Shown: positions 1 through 5,989, counted from the stretch's first letter. The stretch: DNA of 6,226 bases from Deltaproteobacteria bacterium (GCA_027031565.1 JALVPX010000016.1:1-6226); one strand, 5' to 3'. The notes: generated from the sequence alone by a model not told the origin. A program made the numbers and translations.

Positions 1-93
1 AACCCGCTTTTAAAACATATGCCTAAAGGGCTAACTCTCTGTTTTATGAATTCATGCAGGGCCTACAAGACCCCTTGGATTAGAAAAATTTCC

Positions 94-119
94 AAAAAAA
101 ACGGGACGGTAAGCGTCTC
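94..119 (-). terminator. Possible intrinsic terminator on the minus strand
   Basis: Read on the minus strand, GAGACG (119-114), a 5-nt loop and CGTCCC (108-103) form a 6-bp stem with one G-T wobble. One G follows (102), then eight T residues (101-94). This is the shape of a Rho-independent terminator for leftward transcription. On the plus strand there is no T-tract after the stem, so it would not stop an upstream rightward gene. No leftward gene is visible to the right, so its client would have to be antisense or pervasive transcription. The stem is short, so the call is tentative. Confidence 0.35.
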
Positions 120-153
120 ATCCACGCCGCTAGAAGATGCAGGCATAATGCTC

Positions 154-180
154 TTTTTCTTTTTCAGGCACAAAGAAAAA
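154..180. repeat. A/T-rich inverted repeat in the leader
   Basis: TTTTTCTTT (154-162) and AAAGAAAAA (172-180) are perfect reverse complements separated by 9 nt. Low-complexity sequence can produce this by chance. The position, about 130 bp ahead of the first gene, would also suit a regulator site or an upstream A/T element. Confidence 0.35.
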
Positions 181-199
181 CATGTAGATGCACATGTCT

Positions 200-214
200 A
201 GCCTTGAAAAGGCT
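200..214. other. Short perfect hairpin in the leader
   Basis: AGCCTT (200-205), loop GAA (206-208) and AAGGCT (209-214) make a perfect 6-bp stem. CATG at 193-196 and CATG at 215-218 could extend it past a 3-nt bulge. No T-tract follows, so it is not a terminator. It could be an operator half-site pair or a leader RNA structure. Function is unknown. Confidence 0.35.
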
Positions 215-293
215 CATGGCACATAGTTCCAAATGGATTATATTAAAAAGCAGTTCAAAAACCATATTAGCCCTGTAAAACAACAAGGTGTCC

Positions 294-299
294 AGGGAG
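294..299 (+). promoter_or_regulatory. Ribosome binding site deciding the rsbR-like start
   Basis: AGGGAG lies 9 nt before the ATG at 309. The longer alternative start, GTG at 288, has no purine-rich motif at a workable distance and would itself include this site, so ATG 309 is preferred. Confidence 0.65.
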
Positions 300-308
300 C
301 ATCGATCA

Positions 309-1178
309 ATGAAAGAGATAGCCGAATTTTCCCCCAATGAAGGATTCTTGTCTGAAATCATAAATGCCATTCCCTCAGGCATATTCGTAACAGACAGGGA
401 AAACACTATTATGATGATCAACAAGGCAGGAGCTGCAATGGTGGGCCGCACTCCTGGAGATTGTTTCGACAGAAAGTGCTATGAAATCTTTGACACACCA
501 ATGTGCCAGACAGAGGCGTGCACCTGCAGAAAGGCCATAGAAAAGGAATCTGTAAATACAGGCCAGACTGTGCTCAGGCTTGCCGGCAAGGAAATACCCA
601 TTGAATACGCCAGCAGGCCCTTGCGAAATTTGGAAGGCGAAATAATTGGATGTGTTGAACATTTCATAGACATATCAGACCGCCTGGAAAAAGAACGGAT
701 AATCCTTGAACAACAGGAACAACTTCTGAAAAAGAGGGAGGAAGACATACGCCATCTTCAAGATGAAATCCTTGAACTGTCCACGCCTGTTATTGAAGTG
801 TGGGACGGCATTCTTGCCCTTCCACTAGTAGGCACCCTTGACAGCCACAGGGCCAAGATTGCCATGGAAAGACTGCTGGAGGCCATTGAACGAACACGAT
901 CCTCCTTCGTGATCATAGATATTACAGGCGTGCCCACTGTGGATGCCGAGGTTGCAAATCACATTATTCAGACCATCGATGCTGCACGGCTCATGGGCAG
1001 CGAAGCGATCTTGACCGGTATCAGTCCTCACATTGCACGAACCATAGCAAAACTGGACGTAAGGCTGGGCGACATCACGGTGCGGGGCAGGATGACCGAT
1101 GCCCTTCATCTGGCCATAAACGCACTTAACTCCTCGCGCAGCGCCCTTGATACATTGAAAAAGGATTTGGGAGGCTAG
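309..1178 (+). CDS. RsbR-like stressosome scaffold protein (PAS-STAS)
   Basis: A 289-residue cytosolic protein. Residues about 12-122 form a PAS domain (IPSGIFVTD, then MINKAGAAMVG), residues 123-157 a charged coiled-coil linker, and residues 158-283 a C-terminal STAS domain. The STAS part matches RsbR closely (LALPLVGTLDSHRAK, IIDITGVPTVDA, GISPHIARTIAKL). In known stressosomes RsbR paralogues co-assemble with RsbS, the N-terminal domain senses the signal, and RsbT phosphorylates two STAS threonines. Here the first of these (B. subtilis RsbRA Thr171, usually in a VDT motif) is Ala213; the second probably corresponds to Thr245. The N-terminus is a PAS domain rather than the non-haem globin fold of B. 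subtilis RsbR, and carries five clustered cysteines (52, 57, 66, 71, 73). ATG 309 is chosen over GTG 288 because of the AGGGAG site. It is followed one base later by the rsbS-like gene. Family assignment is firm; the sensed signal is unknown. Confidence 0.9.
   Translation: MKEIAEFSPNEGFLSEIINAIPSGIFVTDRENTIMMINKAGAAMVGRTPGDCFDRKCYEIFDTPMCQTEACTCRKAIEKESVNTGQTVLRLAGKEIPIEYASRPLRNLEGEIIGCVEHFIDISDRLEKERIILEQQEQLLKKREEDIRHLQDEILELSTPVIEVWDGILALPLVGTLDSHRAKIAMERLLEAIERTRSSFVIIDITGVPTVDAEVANHIIQTIDAARLMGSEAILTGISPHIARTIAKLDVRLGDITVRGRMTDALHLAINALNSSRSALDTLKKDLGG
1169..1174 (+). promoter_or_regulatory. Ribosome binding site for the TTG-started rsbS-like gene
   Basis: GGGAGG lies inside the last codons of the rsbR-like gene, 5 nt before TTG 1180. 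It supports this non-ATG start, which also gives an N-terminus aligned with RsbS. Confidence 0.7.
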
Positions 1179-1179
1179 A

Positions 1180-1566
1180 TTGGCTGAACCATTTGCCCTG
1201 TTCGTCCTGGAGGATATCCTTCTCATCTCCATTCAAGAAGATATTGATGACCGGGACATATCCAGATTGATCGATCGATCCTTGGTAACAGCAAAGGAAA
1301 AATCGGTGGTTGCCGTTATTATTGACATGCAGAATGTTGATGTTGTGGATTCCTATCTAGCATCCAACATCTCTCATCTGGCAGCTTCCTTGAGCGCCAT
1401 GGAAATCGGCTCGCTGATAGTAGGTCTTAAAGTGCCAGCGGTCATGACCTTGCTGGATTTTGGTGTTAGCTTTGAGCATACGGATTTTGCCCTGGACCTT
1501 GAACAGGGCCTCAAAAAGATAGGAAGGTGTATTGAAAAGAAAGACTCCCGCCCTTTCCTGGGATGA
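1180..1566 (+). CDS. rsbS: RsbS-like stressosome core protein (single STAS domain)
   Basis: A 128-residue stand-alone STAS protein, close to the usual RsbS length of about 120. Recognisable RsbS features are LLISIQ near residue 14, the phosphorylation loop VDVVDSYLA with Ser58 matching B. subtilis Ser59, and the C-terminal signature ALDLEQGL around residue 105, almost identical to the B. subtilis protein. In the stressosome RsbS sequesters RsbT and is phosphorylated by it on that serine, which releases RsbT. The start is TTG, with GGGAGG 5 nt upstream, and begins one base after the preceding stop codon, so the two STAS proteins are probably translationally coupled, as suits proteins that assemble together. 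Its 3' end overlaps the next gene by 35 nt. Phosphorylation here is inferred from residue conservation. Confidence 0.92.
   Translation: MAEPFALFVLEDILLISIQEDIDDRDISRLIDRSLVTAKEKSVVAVIIDMQNVDVVDSYLASNISHLAASLSAMEIGSLIVGLKVPAVMTLLDFGVSFEHTDFALDLEQGLKKIGRCIEKKDSRPFLG
1521..1527 (+). promoter_or_regulatory. Ribosome binding site for the TTG-started rsbT-like gene
   Basis: AGGAAGG sits 4 nt before TTG 1532, inside the rsbS-like gene. The next in-frame ATG (1622) would remove the N-terminal strand and helix of the kinase fold (SWDEISVRALA), which align with RsbT, so TTG 1532 is preferred. Confidence 0.6.
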
Positions 1567-2560
1567 GATAAGCGTTCGTGCACTAGCCGATGCCTACATT
1601 GCACAGCAGAAAGCTGCCCTTATGGCAGAACAAATTGGCATGTCCAGGGAATTGTGCGAATACGCTAGATTGATAACCAGCGAGTTGGCCACAAATTTGG
1701 TGGTTCATCACACTGTAGACGGAAGGATTAGAATCAGCTCAGTGGATATAGAGACAGCCAAGACCCTCACAATCGCCAGCCTGGATGCAGGGCCAGGCAT
1801 AGCGGACATCGAGGCTGTACTGAGCGGTTCAAGGAACAGCTCCAGGGGACTGGGAGCCGGCCTCAGAACAGTGAAGAGATATTCCCATGCCATGGAGATA
1901 TGCTCCAAGCCAGCCGAACATTATCCTTGCCCCTTAAATGGGCACCATTCATTTGCAACCATAGTCACTGCCACGCTCTGGCAGCCACGGGAGATCTTTG
2001 ACCAACTCCTTTCCAGCCGGCAGACTTTTTTCGCCATAGGATCATCAACCCTTCACACCCCAGTACCCTTGAGTGTCTCACTCGTACCCCAAGGTATGTC
2101 TACATATATGACCCTGACAACAGGCGGAAATCAGTTGAAAACGTCTAAACCTGTTTCTTTTAAACCCTTAAGCAGCCATTCATCTTCAAAAGGTCTGGAG
2201 GCCTTGTTCGATGCTGCCACGTCAACACTAAAGGTTGTCTGTCCTGACCAGATGAACTTTTTTTTATTGGCAAAGGAGGAAGGTGCCCCTGAATACATGC
2301 TTTTTACGCCTGAAGGAGGGTGTAAGGCAGACTATTCACTTGCCAACTTTGAAGAGGCCTTGCTTATTATGTCACCAACATGTTCACAACAGCTGGCAAA
2401 GCTTGTTGAGGCCATAGATGATGTTTCACGTGAAACAATCTTGGGCGAGATTCTCTATTACAACATTATGAAAGGCCAGCCCAGTGTACCCTCTGCCCTC
2501 GCAATATGGAAATGGACCAATCAACAAATAACAAATTACATATCATCCGCCTGGTTATAA
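1532..2560 (+). CDS. RsbT-like switch kinase fused to a degenerate RsbX/PP2C-like region
   Basis: A 342-residue cytosolic protein. Residues about 8-148 are an RsbT-type GHKL kinase: N-box SELATN (Glu51, Asn55), G1 box DAGPGI (Asp85) and G2 box GLGAGL (106-111) followed by RTVKR. All ATP-site motifs look intact, so it should phosphorylate the neighbouring STAS proteins. Residues 149-342 are not part of normal RsbT. By length and order they occupy the place of the SpoIIE/RsbX phosphatase found in RsbT-phosphatase fusions. The tail ILYYNIMKGQPSVPSALAIW resembles the end of PP2C domains, but the usual DD before the last strand is VP, the strand ALLIM is followed by SP instead of DG, and no GD or DGxGxG motif is seen. 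I infer a pseudophosphatase; an unrelated domain is possible. It overlaps rsbS by 35 nt and the next gene by 55 nt. Confidence 0.85.
   Translation: MKRKTPALSWDEISVRALADAYIAQQKAALMAEQIGMSRELCEYARLITSELATNLVVHHTVDGRIRISSVDIETAKTLTIASLDAGPGIADIEAVLSGSRNSSRGLGAGLRTVKRYSHAMEICSKPAEHYPCPLNGHHSFATIVTATLWQPREIFDQLLSSRQTFFAIGSSTLHTPVPLSVSLVPQGMSTYMTLTTGGNQLKTSKPVSFKPLSSHSSSKGLEALFDAATSTLKVVCPDQMNFFLLAKEEGAPEYMLFTPEGGCKADYSLANFEEALLIMSPTCSQQLAKLVEAIDDVSRETILGEILYYNIMKGQPSVPSALAIWKWTNQQITNYISSAWL
2258..2265 (+). repeat. T8 homopolymer inside the phosphatase-like region
   Basis: Eight T residues encode part of NFFLL (242-246) in the degenerate PP2C-like region. It is a possible site of polymerase slippage or sequencing error. 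The reading frame is intact as given. Confidence 0.9.
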
Positions 2561-3789
2561 AAAAGCTATCAGACATCCCTAAAGTAAGGGCAAAGGCAAA
2601 AACCGTGGCAGAATTGCTCCAATTCCCAAGGCTTGCCAGGACCCAAATAGCTACTGCTGCATCTGAGGCCACCAGGATGGTGCTTATTTTGTCCAAGGGC
2701 GGACTTCTGGATATATCAGCCGTGCCTGGCAACGATCACGGGAAGTCGGCCCTGTTCTTCTCCTTTCAAGGGGCCGAAGGCATGAATGGTTTGCAGAGCG
2801 CTTCAGAAAGCACCCTAAATTCAAAGGTGATATCTGGGATCAAGGCGGTTATGGATGAGATGAGTCTCACTGCCGAACCGGGCACCCCTCTCAGTTTGGA
2901 GTTCAAAAAATCGGGATCACCTGTTTCGTGGCATGAGTTCCCATCCTTGGCACAAACCCTTAGAGAGGAACTCTTCAAGGATACCGAAGAACTTGCCCAG
3001 GAAAATCTCAAGGCAAAACATGAGGAGGTATTGAGGCTCCTGAAAGAACTTTCTCACAAAAATCATGAGCTCAATAAGGCCAACCGGGAATTGCTGCAAC
3101 TAAGCAACGATCTTGAGGCCCTGGCCCACGAGCGCACGGTTGCTGAACTCGGGCTTCGAATAGCAGACAAGGTCAGGAATCCCGCCATGGTCATAGGGGG
3201 GCTTGCAAGAACGCTGCTCAAAAAAGCTGGGCTGGATGAAGACCTTGCATCAAAACTGCAGGCAATCTTCAAAGAAGCTGCACATCTGGAGAAGATCGTG
3301 CGCGAATTTGAATCCCTGGCCCTTACCCAGCAAAGATTTCTGAAGTCCGTGGACCTAAGAAAACTGCTGGTCGAGGTGATCAAGACGTGGAGCCCTGCCC
3401 TTGCCAAAAAAAAATTGAAGGTAAAGACGCGTTTTGCGCCAGAGCCAGTGAAAATAACTGCCAATCCCCAAACCCTGAAGGTGGCCATATTGCACATTCT
3501 CAGGAACAGCAGTGATGCGTCTCCTGAAGGGGGAACCATAGTGATAGAGGCTGGCCGCAAGGACAACCGCCCCTTTTTGACAGTCCAGGATAACGGGCCA
3601 GGTATTCCCAAGGAAATCATGGACAAGCTCTTCAAGGCCTCTGTCAGCACCAAGCCCGCGGGCACCGGGCTTGGTATGCTTTTGGTAAAACATATCGTGG
3701 AAGAGCATCAGGCAGAAATAAAAATTGATACACAGCCTGGAACAGGGACCAGGGTCTCTATTCTGTTTCCTGCACGATGGAGGGAGTAA
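2506..3789 (+). CDS. Cytosolic histidine-kinase-like protein with RsbT-like N-terminus, lacking the phospho-acceptor His
   Basis: 427 residues, with no membrane segment. Residues about 10-135 resemble RsbT at both ends (ARTQIATAASEATRMV; GIKAVMDEMSLTAEPGTPL) but lack the N-box Asn (Met58 instead) and any DxGxG motif. Residues 150-212 are a coiled coil. Residues 213-275 follow the HisKA dimerisation helix, but the H-box reads ADKVRNP where AHEIRNP is expected: His is Asp221 and the next Glu is Lys222. The C-terminal HATPase_c looks complete: N-box NSSDA (334-338), G1 DNGPGI (362-367), F-box LFKASVSTK, G2 GTGLGM (386-391). Histidine kinases often follow RsbRST modules in Gram-negative bacteria, so this is the probable partner of released RsbT. 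Autophosphorylation by the usual route looks impossible; it may bind ATP allosterically or act on another kinase. ATG 2506 lacks a clear ribosome binding site and overlaps the upstream gene by 55 nt, suggesting translational coupling. No response regulator follows. Confidence 0.85.
   Translation: MEMDQSTNNKLHIIRLVIKKLSDIPKVRAKAKTVAELLQFPRLARTQIATAASEATRMVLILSKGGLLDISAVPGNDHGKSALFFSFQGAEGMNGLQSASESTLNSKVISGIKAVMDEMSLTAEPGTPLSLEFKKSGSPVSWHEFPSLAQTLREELFKDTEELAQENLKAKHEEVLRLLKELSHKNHELNKANRELLQLSNDLEALAHERTVAELGLRIADKVRNPAMVIGGLARTLLKKAGLDEDLASKLQAIFKEAAHLEKIVREFESLALTQQRFLKSVDLRKLLVEVIKTWSPALAKKKLKVKTRFAPEPVKITANPQTLKVAILHILRNSSDASPEGGTIVIEAGRKDNRPFLTVQDNGPGIPKEIMDKLFKASVSTKPAGTGLGMLLVKHIVEEHQAEIKIDTQPGTGTRVSILFPARWRE
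3406..3414 (+). repeat. A9 homopolymer inside the kinase-like gene
   Basis: Nine A residues encode Lys301-303, just before the ATP-binding domain. One-base slippage here would remove the whole HATPase domain. The frame is intact as given, and the domain downstream is well conserved, so the sequence is probably right. Confidence 0.9.
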
Positions 3790-3798
3790 GAAAAGATA

Positions 3799-4050
3799 AT
3801 GAGAAAATATGTGTTTTGCCTCATATTGAGCCTGGGCATTGCCTTGATTTCCTGCCAGGAGTCTTCAATAACAAAAATCGATGCAGACCTGATTAAACAA
3901 AGGTGCACGGCCTGCCACAGTACGAATCGCATCTACAAGACCAGGCGCACTGCTGAGGAGTGGAATGCCATCATAGAACGAATGATCCGGGATGGTGCAC
4001 GGCTCGAGCCAGGAGACAAGGAAGAGATCATTTCCTTTTTGACCAGGTAG
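3799..4050 (+). CDS. Small monohaem cytochrome c lipoprotein
   Basis: An 83-residue exported protein. The N-terminus MRKY, a hydrophobic stretch and the lipobox LISC give a signal peptidase II site with the lipidated cysteine at 19, so the mature protein is about 65 residues anchored to a membrane on the periplasmic side. The haem motif is CTACH (36-40), and Met62 in the WNAIIERM helix is the best candidate sixth ligand. The ending LEPGDKEEIISFL is the usual C-terminal helix of small class I cytochromes. It should carry electrons or sense redox state; the partner is unknown. GGAGGGAG (3779-3786), overlapping the end of the kinase-like gene, lies 12 nt before the ATG, which is rather far. It sits 9 nt after the signalling module and 1 nt before the YdbH-like gene, so it is co-transcribed with both. 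The family call is firm; the role is open. Confidence 0.88.
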   Translation: MRKYVFCLILSLGIALISCQESSITKIDADLIKQRCTACHSTNRIYKTRRTAEEWNAIIERMIRDGARLEPGDKEEIISFLTR

Positions 4051-4051
4051 A

Positions 4052-5986
4052 ATGGACTCTCCACGGCCCATGGCTAGAAGCCCCTTTCAAGCCCGGCATC
4101 AGTTCATTCTGTGGCTGATCCTGCCCCTGGTCATGCTCACGGATCCTTCATGGGCCTTGACCGTCAAGCTGCCGCCCCTCCACGGAGAATACCATGGCAT
4201 AAGATTTTCTACCGGCCCGATCAGCATGACTGGCCGATCCCTTCATATAAAAGACCTGAAGGCCGTCGCCGGGCACGCCACCTTCACGCTGCCCAGGATC
4301 GAAGTGATGAACAAAAAGCGCACACTTGAAATAAAGGGCACCATATTGGTTGCGGGGCATCCCATTGTAAAAAATGCGAAAATCCCCTGGCATGCCTTAC
4401 TATTCAAGGACCTAGGCTGGACAGGAAGGCTTGAGGCTTACCCAGAGTTCAAACAGCAGCGGTTTAAACTGGTGCTGAAATGGCCTGGGCCAGACGGGCT
4501 TGCATGGAAAATATTCGCCGCCCCGGTTTCTGGCCCAGTGAGCTGGTCAAAGGGCATGGACCTTGCGGTGGAGCAGCTTGAAGTTGAAGCCGGACTTGAA
4601 GCATGGGGCAGGGCCTGGAATTTCAAAGAGCTGAACGGGTCTTTTAATCTCCGCATCAACAAAGGTCAGGCCCTCTATTCCCCCTGGTTTTTTGACTTTT
4701 CCAAACAGCCGCTCAAGCTTGAAACAAAGTGGCTTTACAAGGAATCAACACCAGTTATCACGAAATTAAGGCTCAACTGGATCTTTGAAGCGGAACTAGA
4801 CGATTTTTTTATTAAAAAACTCGAAAAACCAGACAATATATTAGATTTCAAAAAAATTAGAGACCAATTTTCATGGCACAAAGTGGTCTTAAAGGGCAGA
4901 TTGCAGCCACTATACAAGCACTTTATCCAGGAGCCTTACGCAGACGCAGAGCCCATCCTCAACAAGATGGATCTTGATGGAGCATTAAAGATATTGCTGC
5001 AAATGAGTATGGCGACTATTGATGCATCTGCAAATATTAAATGGCTAAAAAAACCCTTTGTCCAAGATCTTGTTGTCCAGGCAGACATACCCCTTCTTAA
5101 CCACGAATGCATGGACGGCCTCATCACCTGGCAAGCTATTTCACCGCCATCCCTTCCGGAAGCAAGGATTAAGCCTTCGCGCGTACCATTGAAATTGTGT
5201 TACCGATCCATTGAGGCAGGCCCCTTGAGGCTGAGGCTAAAGGCTGGCGGAGAGGTGTTGGCCAAAAAAATCGATTTCGATCTTCAAAGCAGGCAGGTGC
5301 GGGCCTATGAAATCGGGATCAATAAACTGGACATCCAAAGCCTTTTCCCGGACCTTCCATGGGAAGGCAGGCTAAGGGGCTCTTTTCAAGAAGCAATCTA
5401 TGAGCAAGGCCTGTTGAAATTCCGCGGCAGGGTCGAAATATCCATAGGCGGGGGCAAAATCACTGTCTCAAACCTGTGGTTTGAACCATCTGGCACCCTG
5501 CCCAGGTGGGGTGCGGATATTACCTTTTCCAAAATTGAACTAGGCGAGCTAACAAGAAAGACAAGTTTTGGCTACATGACAGGTAAAATCCGCGGCAGTG
5601 TAAAAGACCTGGTAATGAGCGGCATGGAGCCAGAGGCCTTTGACCTGCTTATAGAAAGCGATCCGGAGGGCAAGGGAAAACGCAGAATAAGCGCCGAGGC
5701 CGTGGAAAGCCTCTCTATAATCGGAGGCGGTGCAGGCATTCCCCTTATTGGCAGATTTTTCAAGACCTATTCTTACGACAGATTGGGCATAAGGTGCCAC
5801 TTGGAAAACGATGTCTTTACCCTGCGCGGTCTTATCAAAAAGGGGGAGACCGAATATTTGGTAAAAAGGGGCTTTCCCTTTGGCGTGGATGTGATAAACA
5901 GAAACCCGGAAGGCAAAATTTCTTTCCGTGACATGTTGGACCGTTTGAAAAGGATTGGAACACAAGAAGGATCAGAAAAGGAGTGA
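4052..5986 (+). CDS. ydbH: YdbH/AsmA-like envelope protein, probable inter-membrane lipid transporter
   Basis: A 644-residue exported protein. Basic residues followed by FILWLILPLVML (18-29) and cleavage after SWA (35) make a signal peptide or an uncleaved inner-membrane anchor. The body is rich in alternating hydrophobic strands (LTVKLPPL, HATFTLPRIEV, LEIKGTILV), as in AsmA-like bridge proteins. The C-terminal third (about 465-640) carries the conserved family block, including GGKITVSNLWFEP, LGELT, GAGIPLIGRFFKTYSYDRLGI, LENDVFTLRG, EYLVKRG and ISFRDML. E. coli YdbH works redundantly with TamB and YhdP in phospholipid movement to the outer membrane and is encoded ahead of YnbE and YdbL; the next gene here fits that pairing. 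At 644 residues it is shorter than E. coli YdbH (about 880). The start is ATG 4052, one base after the preceding stop, with only a weak AGG nearby; ATG 4070 is the alternative. The family is fairly sure; lipid transport is inferred by homology. Confidence 0.78.
   Translation: MDSPRPMARSPFQARHQFILWLILPLVMLTDPSWALTVKLPPLHGEYHGIRFSTGPISMTGRSLHIKDLKAVAGHATFTLPRIEVMNKKRTLEIKGTILVAGHPIVKNAKIPWHALLFKDLGWTGRLEAYPEFKQQRFKLVLKWPGPDGLAWKIFAAPVSGPVSWSKGMDLAVEQLEVEAGLEAWGRAWNFKELNGSFNLRINKGQALYSPWFFDFSKQPLKLETKWLYKESTPVITKLRLNWIFEAELDDFFIKKLEKPDNILDFKKIRDQFSWHKVVLKGRLQPLYKHFIQEPYADAEPILNKMDLDGALKILLQMSMATIDASANIKWLKKPFVQDLVVQADIPLLNHECMDGLITWQAISPPSLPEARIKPSRVPLKLCYRSIEAGPLRLRLKAGGEVLAKKIDFDLQSRQVRAYEIGINKLDIQSLFPDLPWEGRLRGSFQEAIYEQGLLKFRGRVEISIGGGKITVSNLWFEPSGTLPRWGADITFSKIELGELTRKTSFGYMTGKIRGSVKDLVMSGMEPEAFDLLIESDPEGKGKRRISAEAVESLSIIGGGAGIPLIGRFFKTYSYDRLGIRCHLENDVFTLRGLIKKGETEYLVKRGFPFGVDVINRNPEGKISFRDMLDRLKRIGTQEGSEKE
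5978..5983 (+). promoter_or_regulatory. Ribosome binding site for the YnbE/YdbL-like lipoprotein
   Basis: AAGGAG, immediately before the YdbH-like stop codon, lies 6 nt ahead of ATG 5990. It fixes the start of a gene that is cut by the window edge. Confidence 0.75.
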
Positions 5987-5989
5987 AGC

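Larger units (their letters stand above)
1..308. other. Non-coding leader upstream of the operon
   Basis: I see no convincing gene here. A plus-strand frame is open from the window edge to 201, but its translation has no recognisable motif, contains an odd FFFFF run, and has no ribosome binding site. The region holds several short symmetric elements: a 10-bp palindrome (46-55), a hairpin with an A/T tract (94-119), a 9-bp A/T-rich inverted repeat (154-180), a repeated ACATGT (180-185 and 192-197) and a 6-bp hairpin (200-214). The operon promoter is probably here. The best -10-like match is TATATT at 239-244, but no good -35 box sits at the right distance, so I do not call a promoter. Confidence 0.6.

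Noticed and set aside
46..55. 10-bp perfect palindrome ATGAATTCAT
   Set aside because: Single copy, far from the operon start and short enough to occur by chance.
101..125. GGGACGGTAAGC resembling the core of a c-di-GMP riboswitch
   Set aside because: Only a short string is similar; the second stem, tetraloop receptor and the rest of the aptamer are absent.
1..201. Open plus-strand frame from the window edge to 201 (60 codons from ATG 19)
   Set aside because: No ribosome binding site, no recognisable motif, and a low-complexity FFFFF run made by the T-rich inverted repeat; more likely non-coding leader.
217..231. TGGCAC followed by TTCCA, resembling a sigma-54 promoter
   Set aside because: The GG and the would-be GC element are 9 nt apart instead of the strictly required 10, and the second element is CC, not GC.
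164..451. Minus-strand frame with a hydrophobic stretch opposite the start of the rsbR-like gene
   Set aside because: Overlaps the PAS coding region, has no ribosome binding site, and its hydrophobicity mirrors the complementary codons.
1269..1280. Three GATC sites in tandem inside rsbS
   Set aside because: Explained by the coding sequence (LIDRS); nothing else around it suggests a methylation switch or origin.
3063..3665. 200-codon minus-strand open frame opposite the kinase-like gene
   Set aside because: It lies wholly antisense to well-conserved HisKA/HATPase coding sequence and its translation shows no domain; it is a shadow of codon bias.
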